DNA from: Clostridiales bacterium
GTDB taxonomy: Bacteria; Bacillota; Clostridia; Lachnospirales; WQUN01
NCBI GenBank assembly: GCA_031287685.1
Contig: JAITSQ010000030.1
Coordinates: 1-64,000, forward strand
Length of the DNA stretch: 64,000 nucleotides
Reading direction: 5' to 3'
This document shows, piece after piece, positions 17,856-25,959 of this stretch (position 1 is the first letter of the stretch; each line of letters starts with the position of its first letter). A program made the translations under genes and the position numbers. Below the pieces are notes generated by a model. That model was given only the letters and a program-made list of their open reading frames with translations, did not search any database and had not been told where the DNA came from.

Positions 17856-18859
17856 CGTTTCACCAGCCCCTTTCTCCAGCGAAGCACCCGGCCTTCAATC
17901 AGAGACATCACTTTCATAATCAAGGAGAACACCGCCGCCATTACGATTATCGCGGCGAAAACCTTATAATAAGCCGACCAAACCTTGCTCGCGTTGATAT
18001 AATAACCCAGGCCGCCCGGCTGCCCCATCATCTCCGCCATAACGAGCGTCGTGAAGGCGAAAGCGTTCGCGGTGGTGATTCCCGTGAAAATCTGCGGCAT
18101 GGCGTGAGGTACGGCCACGTGAAACACGAGGCAGGCGGTGTTCGCCCCAAGGGTTCGCGCCACCTCGAACTGCGTCCGCGGGACGCTCGACACGCCCTGC
18201 GCCGTGAGTGATGCCACGGGAAACCACGCGCAAATCACGATAAGGAAAGCCGCCGCCGAAAACGGCGTGGGGAAAAGCGTCAGCGCGAACGGCATCCACG
18301 CCACGGCGGGGATTACGCCCGTGATTTTCAGAATCGGATAGACCCAATAATAAACCTTCGGAAACCACCCTATTAAAATCCCCGTGCCCACTCCTAGCAG
18401 CACCCCGAGTATAAACCCGGCGGCAAACAGCCTAAGGGAATAGAGCGTGTTTTTCCCGATATACCCGCCCTCCGCGAGGAACGCCTCAATAATCCGCGCC
18501 GGCCCGGGGAAAAACGGCTGCGGCAGGAGCAGATATTTCGTTCCCAAAACATCCCACGCGCCGAGAGCGCAGCCCAGAACCGCGCGGAACGGGGCTTTGG
18601 CCGCGAACTTCGCCCGCCGCTCCGTCTTAAAGAACGCCGCCGCCGCGCCGATTAAATAAAGCAGGATGAGCGCGAGCAGGACAAGGCGGTACGCGCCGTT
18701 TATATCGAGCGTCACGGAGCCGACCGTATATGAGTTTATTTGAACGTCCGCAGCCTGCGGAACGAGCAGGTTTACGGCGGCCGCCGCCGCGAACCCTCCC
18801 GCCGTCAGAACCGCCGCGAGGGCGAGGCGCGTATTTGAAATATTTTTCCGTTCGTTCAA
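17852..18859 (-). CDS. NitT/TauT-type ABC transporter permease
   Basis: A 335-aa inner membrane permease (SsuC/TauC-like). The binding-protein-dependent transport domain occupies the C-terminal two thirds, with the coupling motif EVARTLGANTACLVF followed by AVPHAMPQIFTG. The protein is longer than the usual 250-270 aa because the N-terminus has two extra hydrophobic segments (LALAAVLTAGGFAAAAAVNLL and RLVLLALILLYLIGAAAAFF). The start is a TTG at 18859 with GGGAGG upstream. It overlaps the ATPase gene at its 3' end and is preceded by the lipoprotein gene. Confidence 0.9.
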   Translation of the reverse strand: MNERKNISNTRLALAAVLTAGGFAAAAAVNLLVPQAADVQINSYTVGSVTLDINGAYRLVLLALILLYLIGAAAAFFKTERRAKFAAKAPFRAVLGCALGAWDVLGTKYLLLPQPFFPGPARIIEAFLAEGGYIGKNTLYSLRLFAAGFILGVLLGVGTGILIGWFPKVYYWVYPILKITGVIPAVAWMPFALTLFPTPFSAAAFLIVICAWFPVASLTAQGVSSVPRTQFEVARTLGANTACLVFHVAVPHAMPQIFTGITTANAFAFTTLVMAEMMGQPGGLGYYINASKVWSAYYKVFAAIIVMAAVFSLIMKVMSLIEGRVLRWRKGLVKR

Positions 18860-18888
18860 GCAGACCGCCTCCCGCCGTTTTTTGTCGT

Positions 18889-18968
18889 TAGAGCAATTCC
18901 TTGTTTGACCGGCTTGTTTCGAGCCGAAAAGACGCCGAGCGAAGCCTATGTCAAACGGAATTGCTATA
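18889..18968. mobile_element. MITE-like element, TIR type AGAGCAATTCC (80 bp)
   Basis: Ends are TAGAGCAATTCCTTGTTTGAC and, at the right, GTCAAACGGAATTGCTATA, written here with the first as 12+9 bases around CTT. The core GTTTCGAGCCGAAAAGACGCC is shared with the copies at 6728 and 36860. It sits between the lipoprotein and permease genes within the operon, so it must be transcribed with them. Confidence 0.65.
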
Positions 18969-18971
18969 TAT

Positions 18972-20084
18972 TTATTCTCCCAGCGTCAAGTCCACTTTTT
19001 GATACGCCTTCGCCGTAAAATCCTCCGGGTCCGTTTTAAGATAGCCGATGTCGTGCAGCTGCGTGGCGAAGTACAAAACGTCCGCGCCCACGTCCCGGGT
19101 ATTCATCGCGTGCTCGCTCTCCGTGGGATACTCGTAATGACCGAGAAGCTGAGCCGCCAATTCCTCGTCCTCAATGGCCGAATACTTCCCGTCGATTATG
19201 ATTTTCACCGCTTCCTCGGGGTTTTCGGCGATCCAGTCCTGCGCCTTATGATACGCGCGGAGCAAAGCGGCTATTTCGTCGGGCTTCTCCTCCGCGATTT
19301 TCCCCGAGGCGTAGAGGAAGCAGCAGTACCGCCCAGCGAAAGGCTCGTCTGTGGAAATATCAAGGATTACTTTATAATTCCCCGTTTTTTCCTGAACGGA
19401 GCCGAATGGGTCCCAAACGGCGGCGACGTCGATTTCCCCTTTATTGAGGGCTTCGATTTCAAGGTTGCCGTCGTCGAAAGGCAGGAACTGCACCTCTCCG
19501 TCGGCGGGCTTCGCGGAAATTCCGTTCTTTTCGAGCCATACCGCCGCTACCTGGTGCGGCGTCCCGCCGATTTCGTCAACGCCGACTTTTTTGCCTTTAA
19601 GGTCATTTACGCCGCTTATCGCCGAATCCTTCGGCACAAGGAGCTTAATGCAGCCGTTGTGGAGCCCGTCCACAACTTTCATGTTTACGCCCTCCTCAAT
19701 GGACGGAAAAAACTGAAAATCTCCGTTGACGATAGGTATCGTTCCGTTCGACAGGCCGAGTTTGCTGTTCTCCGCGTTTGAGGAAATGAGCGTAACGTCA
19801 AAGCCCTCCTCCGCGAAAAAGCCTTTTTCGTAAGCAATATAGGTCGGGGCGTTGCAAAGCGAGCCGACTTTCCCGGGAATATCGACTTTGCCGTATTTAT
19901 AATCCGCCGAAGAAGAACCGGCGGGGGGCGCCTCTCGCGCCTCCGTTTGGGCCTCGCCCGCCCGGGTGTCGTCCGCCCCGCCCGGGGCGGGGCTTTGGCT
20001 CGGCTTCGGGGTGCACCCCGCCAGAAGCGACGCGGCCAAGGCGGCGCCCGCCGCGAGGTTTATGACGCGTTTAAGGTTTATCAT
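18972..20084 (-). CDS. ABC transporter substrate-binding lipoprotein (SsuA/NMT1-like)
   Basis: A 370-aa lipoprotein. The signal peptide ends in the lipobox LLAGC (Cys24), followed by a Pro/Gly/Ala-rich linker. The mature part has the periplasmic-binding fold II pattern of the sulfonate/nitrate/thiamine-precursor group: KVDIPGKVGSLCNAPTYIAYEKGFFAEEGFDV..., LKGKKVGVDEIGGTPHQVAAVW, AVWDPFGSVQEKTG (text split here at the comma). The binding pocket cannot be read with confidence. It lies directly after the sulfhydrylase gene. AGAGGAGA precedes the ATG. It should deliver the substrate to the permease/ATPase pair downstream. Confidence 0.88.
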   Translation of the reverse strand: MINLKRVINLAAGAALAASLLAGCTPKPSQSPAPGGADDTRAGEAQTEAREAPPAGSSSADYKYGKVDIPGKVGSLCNAPTYIAYEKGFFAEEGFDVTLISSNAENSKLGLSNGTIPIVNGDFQFFPSIEEGVNMKVVDGLHNGCIKLLVPKDSAISGVNDLKGKKVGVDEIGGTPHQVAAVWLEKNGISAKPADGEVQFLPFDDGNLEIEALNKGEIDVAAVWDPFGSVQEKTGNYKVILDISTDEPFAGRYCCFLYASGKIAEEKPDEIAALLRAYHKAQDWIAENPEEAVKIIIDGKYSAIEDEELAAQLLGHYEYPTESEHAMNTRDVGADVLYFATQLHDIGYLKTDPEDFTAKAYQKVDLTLGE

Positions 20085-20117
20085 CGTAATTTCTCCTCTA
20101 TAATAAAATATTTATAT

Positions 20118-21428
20118 TTAATATAAACCCAGGCCCGCCGCCCGGAACGCCTGTTCCAAATCGGCTATTAAGTCCGCCGAATCCTCAAGCCCCGCCGAAA
20201 TTCTTATAAGGTTCTCGGGAATGTCCGCGGCCTCTTTTTCGCGAGGCTCAAGTTCGCCGTGAGTGGTCTGCGGCGAGTTGACGATAAGGCTCTTGGAATC
20301 GCCTATGTTGACGTGATAATGAAAAAGCCGCACCGAGTTAAGGAACTTCTCGCGCTCCTCCCGCGTTCCCTTAAAGCCGAACGCGAGCACGCCGCCCGCG
20401 CCCCTCGGGAAATCGCGGCGGAAAAGCTCTCCCTGCCGGCCCTCGGCGAGCTTCGGATAGCGCACCCATTCAACGCGCTCGTGATTTTTCAAGTATTCCG
20501 CGAGGCTCTCCGCGTTCCCGACCTGTTTGGCGAGCCGCTCCGAAAGGGTTTCCAGCCCGATTATCGCGAGATACGCGTCGAACGGCCCGAGAGCCGCGCC
20601 GAAATAATTCAGGAAATTGAAGCGGAGCCGCGCCGTGAACGGATTTTCGGGGAAAACGTCAAGGAACGACCTGAGGTTCCCCTCCGCGTCCCGCAGAGTA
20701 TAATACTTTTCGTCAAAGTGCGCGAATTTCTCAGTTTTCCAGTTAAACCGCCCCGCTTCGAGGACAAGCCCCGCGATAAGGTTTCCGTGCCCGTTTAAGC
20801 CCTTCGTCGCGCTGTATATAACTATGTCCGCGCCGTGGGCTATGGGGTTGTAAAGATACGGAGTGGCGACAGTATTGTCCACCACAAGCGGAATCCCGTG
20901 TTTATGCGCGGCTTCGGCGATCGCGTCAATATCAAGAAGGAACGTGTTCGGGTTGCTCACGCTTTCGATATATATAGCCTTCGTGTCGGGTTTTATCTCC
21001 TCCGCGAGTTTGTCCGGGTCAAAGAGGTTCCGCGCCCAGTCGAAGCTAATCCCGAATTTCGGATAAATTTTCTTGAAACTGTCCGCGCTCCCTCCGTAGA
21101 GATACGGGCTGGTGAGAATCCGCCCGCCGCCCTCGGCAAGGTTCAGCAGCGTATAGCTCACCGCCGCCATGCCCGAGGAGAGAGCAATCGCGCCCGACGC
21201 GCCGTCCAGCGCCTTTACGCGCTCCTCCAAAACCGCCACGGTGGGGTTGCCCACGCGGGTGTAGAGGAAGCCCGCCTCCCGAAGCCCGAACAGCGCGGCG
21301 GCGTTTTCCACGTCGCGGAAATCATACGCCGCCGTCTGATAAATCGGGGGTGAAACGGCGTATTTATGGTCCTTCGGCTCGTAGCCCGCCCGCACTTTCT
21401 TTGTGTCAAAACCGTATTCCTGTGACAT
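20118..21428 (-). CDS. O-acetylhomoserine sulfhydrylase (PLP-dependent)
   Basis: A 436-aa Cys/Met-metabolism PLP enzyme of the O-acetyl-L-homoserine sulfhydrylase group. It joins O-acetylhomoserine with sulfide to give homocysteine, or with methanethiol to give methionine. The PLP lysine is in YSATKGLNGHGN (Lys209), with substrate and cofactor motifs FLYTRVGNPT, SSGMAA, SNPNTFLLDID and DNTVATPYL. The start is the ATG at 21428 (MSQEYGFDTKKVRAG) with AAGGGG upstream; an in-frame extension up to 21557 is only translated palindromic repeats. It sits inside the nitrogenase-like operon, directly after the NifB-like gene, which ties that enzyme to sulfur or methanethiol assimilation. Confidence 0.93.
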   Translation of the reverse strand: MSQEYGFDTKKVRAGYEPKDHKYAVSPPIYQTAAYDFRDVENAAALFGLREAGFLYTRVGNPTVAVLEERVKALDGASGAIALSSGMAAVSYTLLNLAEGGGRILTSPYLYGGSADSFKKIYPKFGISFDWARNLFDPDKLAEEIKPDTKAIYIESVSNPNTFLLDIDAIAEAAHKHGIPLVVDNTVATPYLYNPIAHGADIVIYSATKGLNGHGNLIAGLVLEAGRFNWKTEKFAHFDEKYYTLRDAEGNLRSFLDVFPENPFTARLRFNFLNYFGAALGPFDAYLAIIGLETLSERLAKQVGNAESLAEYLKNHERVEWVRYPKLAEGRQGELFRRDFPRGAGGVLAFGFKGTREEREKFLNSVRLFHYHVNIGDSKSLIVNSPQTTHGELEPREKEAADIPENLIRISAGLEDSADLIADLEQAFRAAGLGLY

Positions 21429-21468
21429 AAATTTTCCCCTTTCCGTCATCTTTAACGCCGCCCCCGCC

Positions 21469-21620
21469 AAAAAGCCCCCTTCTTGCTCGGTGTTTTGGCC
21501 CCCCTCCGGCGGCTCAAAGCCGCCTTCTTGCTCGGTGTTTTGAGTTGCCTCCGGCAACTCAAAGCCCCCTTCTTGCTCGGTGTTTTGGCCCCCCTCCGGC
21601 GGCTCAAAGCCGCCTTCTTA
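21469..21620. repeat. Palindromic repeats, three tandem units
   Basis: Three tandem units between the NifB-like and sulfhydrylase genes, reading CTTCTTGCTCGGTGTTTT as the constant part. Units 1 and 3 are identical (stem GGCCCCCCTCCGGCGGCTC region) and the middle one has stem GAGTTGCCTCCGGCAACTC. The array touches the stop of the NifB-like gene. Confidence 0.85.
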
Positions 21621-22493
21621 CCCATGCGAGAAGGTATTTTCCGCGCTCACGGCGCGGCTGTAAATCTCTTTCGAGAAGTCCTCGCCGCCCAAAGTTCCCG
21701 CCGCGTCGGCGCGGCACCTCTGACAGTGCCTGAAAACGCGGATATGCTTCTCCGCGTCCGTCCGCGCCCGGTTTATCAAATTACAGCCGGGCGCGGAACA
21801 ATGCGCCAGATTATGCTGCGGAATCAGCGGGATTATGTTATAGATTTTCGCGCCAAGCCGCGAAACGGTCTCCGCGATGGTCTCGATATGCGCCGCGTTG
21901 ATTTCTGGGATAAGCACGGTGTTAATTTTCACCGTAACTCCCGCCCTCGCGACCCGCTCAATCCCCGCGAGCTGATTTTTTATGAGAATCTCCGCGCCCT
22001 CTCGGCCGAAGAACCGGCGCTCCCCGTAAAAAACGCTTTCGCATATTTCCGCCTGTATCCCGGGTTCAACGGCGTTCACCGTGACGGTCAGGCTGTCCAC
22101 GCCGGCCTCGATTATTTCGCCCGCTTTCTCGGGGAGAAGCAGCCCGTTTGTGCTCATACACTTAATCATCTTCGGGAACTCCCGCCCGACGAGGCGGAAG
22201 GTCTCGAGCGCGTAAGGCGTGACGAGCGCGTCGCCCGGCCCCGCCACTCCGGCCACGGTTATGCCGGGACATCGCTCGACCGCCCGGCGGACGGCTTCGA
22301 GCGCTTCCTCGGGCGTTATAACCGCGGAGGCAACCCCCGGGCGGTTTTCGCCGCTGTTTATGTCTCGGCGGCAGAAGTTGCAGTTTATGTTGCAGCCCGG
22401 GCTTACGGGCAGGTGAATCCGCCCTTTATTGCTCTTCGCCCCCGTCGAGAAGCAGGGGTGGGAAAGCGTCAGTTCGTTAAAAGCCGCCGCCAT
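21618..22493 (-). CDS. NifB-like radical SAM cofactor-assembly protein
   Basis: A 291-aa radical SAM protein with the NifB pattern: HPC at residues 12-14, the SAM-cluster motif CNINCNFC (Cys34, Cys38, Cys41), CRRDINSGENRPGV, AGVAGPGDAL, CMSTNGLLLP, and near the end HNLAHCSAPGC and HCQRCRADAAGTLGG. NifB fuses two [4Fe-4S] clusters with insertion of carbide to build the NifB-cofactor. The usual C-terminal NifX domain is absent, but a NifX-like protein is encoded just upstream and overlaps it by 17 bp. Its presence implies that the D-like subunit receives a complex Fe-S cofactor, not a simple cluster. Confidence 0.92.
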   Translation of the reverse strand: MAAAFNELTLSHPCFSTGAKSNKGRIHLPVSPGCNINCNFCRRDINSGENRPGVASAVITPEEALEAVRRAVERCPGITVAGVAGPGDALVTPYALETFRLVGREFPKMIKCMSTNGLLLPEKAGEIIEAGVDSLTVTVNAVEPGIQAEICESVFYGERRFFGREGAEILIKNQLAGIERVARAGVTVKINTVLIPEINAAHIETIAETVSRLGAKIYNIIPLIPQHNLAHCSAPGCNLINRARTDAEKHIRVFRHCQRCRADAAGTLGGEDFSKEIYSRAVSAENTFSHG

Positions 22494-22818
22494 TTTCCCC
22501 GCCCTCCTTCATTTCAGCGAGGCGGGCTATGATTGCCTCAACCTCGCCCTCCGCCTCAAAAACGCGTTTCCCCCTGCTTATCATAAACGCCGCCGCGCCC
22601 TCGCCTATTTTCAGGACGAATACCGCGCCGCAGTCCTCCACGGCGGCTAAAATACGCTCAAACCCGCCGTCGCAGGAACCCGCGCACGTCGGTTCGGTTC
22701 TGCGCGCCTCCACGAAGGTCCCGCCGTTTTCGTTTATGTCGTAAATCCGCCAGTATCTCGCCCGCCCGAAATGCTGGTCCACCCTGGTTCCGTCGATGCT
22801 CGCGAAAGCGGCCCGCAT
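22477..22818 (-). CDS. NifX-like iron-sulfur cofactor-binding protein
   Basis: A 113-aa member of the dinitrogenase iron-molybdenum cofactor family (NifX/NafY or NifB C-terminal domain). The typical opening is seen: FASIDGTRVDQHFGRARYWRIYDI (given as FASIDGTRVDQHFGRA then RYWRIYDI), followed by CAGSC and GAVFVLKIGEGAA, where a GxGA cofactor-site turn is expected. It probably carries the cofactor from the NifB-like protein to the D/K component. It lies between the K-like and NifB-like genes with a GGGGGG ribosome site. Confidence 0.88.
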   Translation of the reverse strand: MRAAFASIDGTRVDQHFGRARYWRIYDINENGGTFVEARRTEPTCAGSCDGGFERILAAVEDCGAVFVLKIGEGAAAFMISRGKRVFEAEGEVEAIIARLAEMKEGGENGGGF

Positions 22819-22830
22819 TACGCCCCCCTC

Positions 22831-24177
22831 TTATTTATACGTCGCCAAGACGTTATGATAAATATCTTCAATCACCCGCAGCCCGCCCGAGAAGCCCGCG
22901 TAATTCGTGGTCATCACCAGGCGGTAAGGCGTGGGCGCGGCGGCCGACAGGAAGTCGCAGCCTTTTTCCCTCGCCAGCTCTTTGTCCCACCCCGAGCCGA
23001 TTATAAGCCCGCGCCCCGCGTGCGAAACGCCGCGCAAAAACTCCTGCGCCTTGCCCGCGTCAGGTTCAAAGAAAACGGGGATTTCTCGCTTCTCCGACGT
23101 TTCCGCTATGTTCCGGCGGATGTTTTCCTGAAACCGTTCGGGCGTTCCGTCCGTGACAAACTGTTCCTTCGGGACAATGCCCGCTTCATGGAGCAGGAAC
23201 TTCGAGAGCGCCGCGACATACCCCGCGTCGTGCAGGATATGCGCGTGGTTCGGCAGGCCGTAGCGAAATTCCAGGAGGAAAGTCGCCAAATTGTCGATTT
23301 CCTCATAATAAGCGTCGGAGCTGTGTTTTATAAACCCCCGCGCCGCCGCTTCGTCAATCTCCGCGCCGTTTTCAAGGGCGAAGGCGGCGACTTGCTTCAA
23401 AAACGCCTCGGTCTGGTTCGCGCCTATCGGGATATGCGGGAACCACGTATACGGCTGGCCGTACTTCGCTTTCAGCCGGTCCGCAACCGGCTTTCCGTGC
23501 CAGGGGGAGGCGAGCACGTTGAAATTCGCGGCCGGGATTTTCCGCCATTGCGCGACCCCGCCCGACTCCGGGCCGAACAGCACGTTGGCGCGCAGCCCCA
23601 GCCCCGCCAAAAGCCGCTTATACTCAAATAAATTCCCTTTCCAAAACGGGTCCTGATAAGGAAGGGAGGCAAGCAAATTGACGGTGTTTTTTTCGCTTCT
23701 CGGCGCGTTCTCCTCCTCGAAAAGGCTCACGTACTGGTCTATAATGGCGTTCACGACAAGGCTGTGCGCCTCGAAATTCGTCGCCTTAAAGCCCGCGGTC
23801 TCAACGGAGACTATGGGCTTGCCCTCGTCGCGGAACTCGCTCACGACGCTCTCCACGTCGTCCCCGACAATTCCCGAGGTGCAGCCCGTAAGGACTACCT
23901 GCAAATCAGTTTTGAGAACCTTGTACGTATTTTCTATAATTTGGCGGAGCTTGCCGGCCCCGCCGAAGACAACCTCTTTTTCGCTGAAATTAGTGCAAGG
24001 GGAGGTGTTTCCGCCCGCGTAACCCGTGCTCCGCTCGAAAAACCCTTGAATCATTTCGCCGCAGCCAGGCCCGCTGTGCAAAATCGGAACCGCCCTCGGA
24101 ATCGCCACAACGCTTTGAAGCGCGCCTATCGCGCAAGTATAGCGCTCCTGCTCAATTATTCCGCTTGCTTTGCTCAT
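22831..24177 (-). CDS. Nitrogenase-like component 1, beta (K-like) subunit
   Basis: A 448-aa protein of the nitrogenase component 1 superfamily. Three Cys fit P-cluster ligands: Cys15 (ERYTCAIGALQS), Cys39 (LHSGPGCGEM) and Cys99 (VVLTGCTSGIVGDDVES). The spacings of 24 and 60 residues agree with NifK (25 and 58). It is shorter than typical NifK (about 520 aa) and lacks the long N-terminal arm, as in many nitrogenase-like enzymes. It contains GPESGGVAQW and a C-terminal GYAGGLR-like stretch (NYAGFSGGLRVIEDIY). It overlaps the D-like gene by 4 bp, so the subunits are made in equal amounts. Expected form is an alpha2beta2 tetramer. Confidence 0.9.
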   Translation of the reverse strand: MSKASGIIEQERYTCAIGALQSVVAIPRAVPILHSGPGCGEMIQGFFERSTGYAGGNTSPCTNFSEKEVVFGGAGKLRQIIENTYKVLKTDLQVVLTGCTSGIVGDDVESVVSEFRDEGKPIVSVETAGFKATNFEAHSLVVNAIIDQYVSLFEEENAPRSEKNTVNLLASLPYQDPFWKGNLFEYKRLLAGLGLRANVLFGPESGGVAQWRKIPAANFNVLASPWHGKPVADRLKAKYGQPYTWFPHIPIGANQTEAFLKQVAAFALENGAEIDEAAARGFIKHSSDAYYEEIDNLATFLLEFRYGLPNHAHILHDAGYVAALSKFLLHEAGIVPKEQFVTDGTPERFQENIRRNIAETSEKREIPVFFEPDAGKAQEFLRGVSHAGRGLIIGSGWDKELAREKGCDFLSAAAPTPYRLVMTTNYAGFSGGLRVIEDIYHNVLATYK

Positions 24178-25676
24178 TTGCCCGCTCCCCCCTGAACCGC
24201 CTGAATCCCCGCGCCGCCCTGAAGGAAATAGTGCGGCTCCTGCTCAAGCCACCAGTCGGTATACGGGTTGACCGAGTGTTCCCTGAGGTTTTTGACGAAC
24301 TCGTCGTTTTCTATGGCGTCCAGAAGGCGCTCGCCATAGTTGATTATTCCTTCATAGCCCATGCCGTGGTGCTCGTCGCCGATAAGCAGGCTCGGGATTC
24401 CGAGTTTCGCGCCCCAGAGGGTCATTCCGCCGTGCCGCGCGAGAAGCACGTCCGGGCGGATTTTGTTCAGCGCGTTCACCAGCTCGAACTCCTGTTTGTT
24501 GCACACGTTGAAATTCGGGACGCTCCCGTAGTCCCGGACGCGCTGCGCGAGCTGGTCGTTTTCCTCGCGCCCGCTGTCGTAGACGGGGTCGTGGTGGAAA
24601 ATCGCCGCGCCCACGGCGTTCAGACCGAGTTCGCCGCAAAGGTCGAGCAGGGCGTGCCCGTGCGCCGCGCCCGCCGTGACGTAGGCGGTTTTCCCCTCAA
24701 GTTTCCCGCGTAATTCCTCGATTCTGGGGATAAACTTCTCCTTTTTCTCGGCTATCACCTTTTCAGCGGCTTCCTCCTTGCCCAAAAGTTTGCCGAGGGC
24801 GCGGAACCAGCGGTCCGTTTGGGCTATGCCGTAAGGCGGCGCGGACGGCAATTCCGGAACTCCGAAGTCTTGCTCGAGCACCGCGCCGAGATAGCTCCCG
24901 AGCGTCGAGCAAGCCTGCACCGTAGCGGCGGCTTCGCTCGAATAAGCCAGGCTTTCCGTCGTCGAGTACGGCGTGATGTAATTCGGCTTTGCCCCGAACG
25001 GAGCGAACCAATCCTTGAAAACGTCGCTCCCCCAGAAATTTATCACGTTTATAACGTCCGCCCTGCGCTCCCGCGGCGGTTTTATGAGCTTACGGGCTAT
25101 GCCGTGGTAAGCCGCGTCGAAGCCCGTCGTCCAAACCTTCGAGCGGAAGCCCTCGCAGAATATCGGAACTATCGGAACGCCCAGCTCCTCCTCGGCCTCC
25201 TCGCATACGCTCTCCACGTCGTCGCCGATTATCCCCGCCGCGCACGTCGTGAGGACAAAAATGGCGTTCGCGCCCGTCCGCTCCCGAACTTCGCGTATCG
25301 CGGCGGCAAGTTTGACCGCGCCGCCGTAGACCGTGTCCTTTTCCTGTAAATTCGTGGAAAAAATCCTGCGCGGCGCGGGCTTTTCCACTCCGCGAAGCGG
25401 CGAGTTGACCCGGTAGGTAAAGGCGAACTCGTGCAGACAAGCGGCGCAGCCTACAGGCCCGTGGCTTATCACCGCTCCGTCCTGAATAAGAACCGTCATA
25501 CAAGCCGCTTTCGACGTGGAGCAGCCCAAACATTGCGAAAACGAGCGGTTCTTGTCCTTCAGCCCGCGGGGCGACGCGGAGACCAGCTCTTCCGCGTCGC
25601 CCTGATAACCCGTGATTGAGTTTATTCTGATTTCCCGAATCCGCACGGCCGGCAGAGATAAATTAACCTTCGGCAT
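24174..25676 (-). CDS. Nitrogenase-like component 1, alpha (D-like) catalytic subunit
   Basis: A 500-aa D-like subunit. P-cluster candidates are Cys52 (SQCLGCSTSKAAC), Cys77 (ISHGPVGCAACLHEF) and Cys145 (LTTCAAGIIGDDVES), spaced as in NifD. A Cys at about 256 (VQACSTLGSYLG) and His436/His437 (IGDEHHGMGYEG) fall where NifD binds its active-site cofactor through Cys275 and His442. The start is the ATG at 25676, since AGGGGGC lies 8 bp upstream; an ATG 21 bp further upstream lacks such a site. It is the first gene of the operon. Without NifE/N genes or a VnfG/AnfG gene the locus does not look like a standard Mo, V or Fe nitrogenase. A methylthio-alkane reductase-like role is my preferred reading. 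Confidence 0.9.
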   Translation of the reverse strand: MPKVNLSLPAVRIREIRINSITGYQGDAEELVSASPRGLKDKNRSFSQCLGCSTSKAACMTVLIQDGAVISHGPVGCAACLHEFAFTYRVNSPLRGVEKPAPRRIFSTNLQEKDTVYGGAVKLAAAIREVRERTGANAIFVLTTCAAGIIGDDVESVCEEAEEELGVPIVPIFCEGFRSKVWTTGFDAAYHGIARKLIKPPRERRADVINVINFWGSDVFKDWFAPFGAKPNYITPYSTTESLAYSSEAAATVQACSTLGSYLGAVLEQDFGVPELPSAPPYGIAQTDRWFRALGKLLGKEEAAEKVIAEKKEKFIPRIEELRGKLEGKTAYVTAGAAHGHALLDLCGELGLNAVGAAIFHHDPVYDSGREENDQLAQRVRDYGSVPNFNVCNKQEFELVNALNKIRPDVLLARHGGMTLWGAKLGIPSLLIGDEHHGMGYEGIINYGERLLDAIENDEFVKNLREHSVNPYTDWWLEQEPHYFLQGGAGIQAVQGGAGK

Positions 25677-25728
25677 AAAAACGCCCCCTATAAGCATCCG
25701 TAGCTAAATACGCCGCAATCTCATATAT

Positions 25729-25747
25729 AACATATTATATATATATG
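25729..25747 (-). promoter_or_regulatory. Palindrome at the operon start site, possible operator
   Basis: AACATAT-5 bp-ATATGTT is a perfect palindrome placed about +4 to +22 from the expected transcription start of the nitrogenase-like operon. A repressor bound here would block transcription. No regulator gene is adjacent and the site matches no operator I can name. Confidence 0.5.
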
Positions 25748-25757
25748 TTTTGATGGG

Positions 25758-25786
25758 ATTGTAGCATACATAAAATTCTTTGTCAA
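25758..25786 (-). promoter_or_regulatory. Sigma-A promoter of the nitrogenase-like operon
   Basis: On the minus strand TTGACA (25781-25786) and TACAAT (25758-25763) are 17 bp apart, about 85 bp upstream of the D-like gene. There is no sigma-54 promoter pattern (GG-N10-GC) near the gene, unlike many nif operons. Confidence 0.8.
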
Positions 25787-25839
25787 GCGTTTTTTGCGAA
25801 CCGCTCTTAATTTTGCCGCAAAATGTAATTATTTTTGCA

Positions 25840-25868
25840 TTGACTTCTCGGAAATTTTAGTATATCAT
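25840..25868 (+). promoter_or_regulatory. Sigma-A promoter before the HPr-like gene and fab operon
   Basis: TTGACT (25840-25845) and TATCAT (25863-25868) are 17 bp apart, about 90 bp before the HPr-like gene. It is divergent from the nitrogenase-like operon promoter. Confidence 0.65.
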
Positions 25869-25885
25869 TAACCATGTATAATATC

Positions 25886-25937
25886 CTAGTAGAAATTCCG
25901 TTTTACGTTCGCAAGTAAAACCCGGAATCGCTCTACT
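25886..25937. repeat. Hairpin related to the AGAGCAATTCC elements
   Basis: A 52-bp imperfect inverted repeat in the leader of the HPr-like gene: AGTAGAAATTCCGTTTTAC / GTAAAACCCGGAATCGCTCT with an 8-base loop. The outer part resembles the ends of the elements at 6728, 18889 and 36860, so it may be a minimal derivative. Confidence 0.5.
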
Positions 25938-25959
25938 ATAATTTTGGGGGAGGGTTTTT

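Noticed and set aside
20118-21557. N-terminal extension of the sulfhydrylase (start at 21557)
   Set aside because: The added residues are translated palindromic repeats; a good ribosome site and the family N-terminus are at 21428.
22831-25676. Light-independent protochlorophyllide reductase or F430 CfbCD
   Set aside because: Those systems do not need NifB; here a NifB-like and a NifX-like protein are encoded, and the D-like subunit keeps candidate cofactor ligands.
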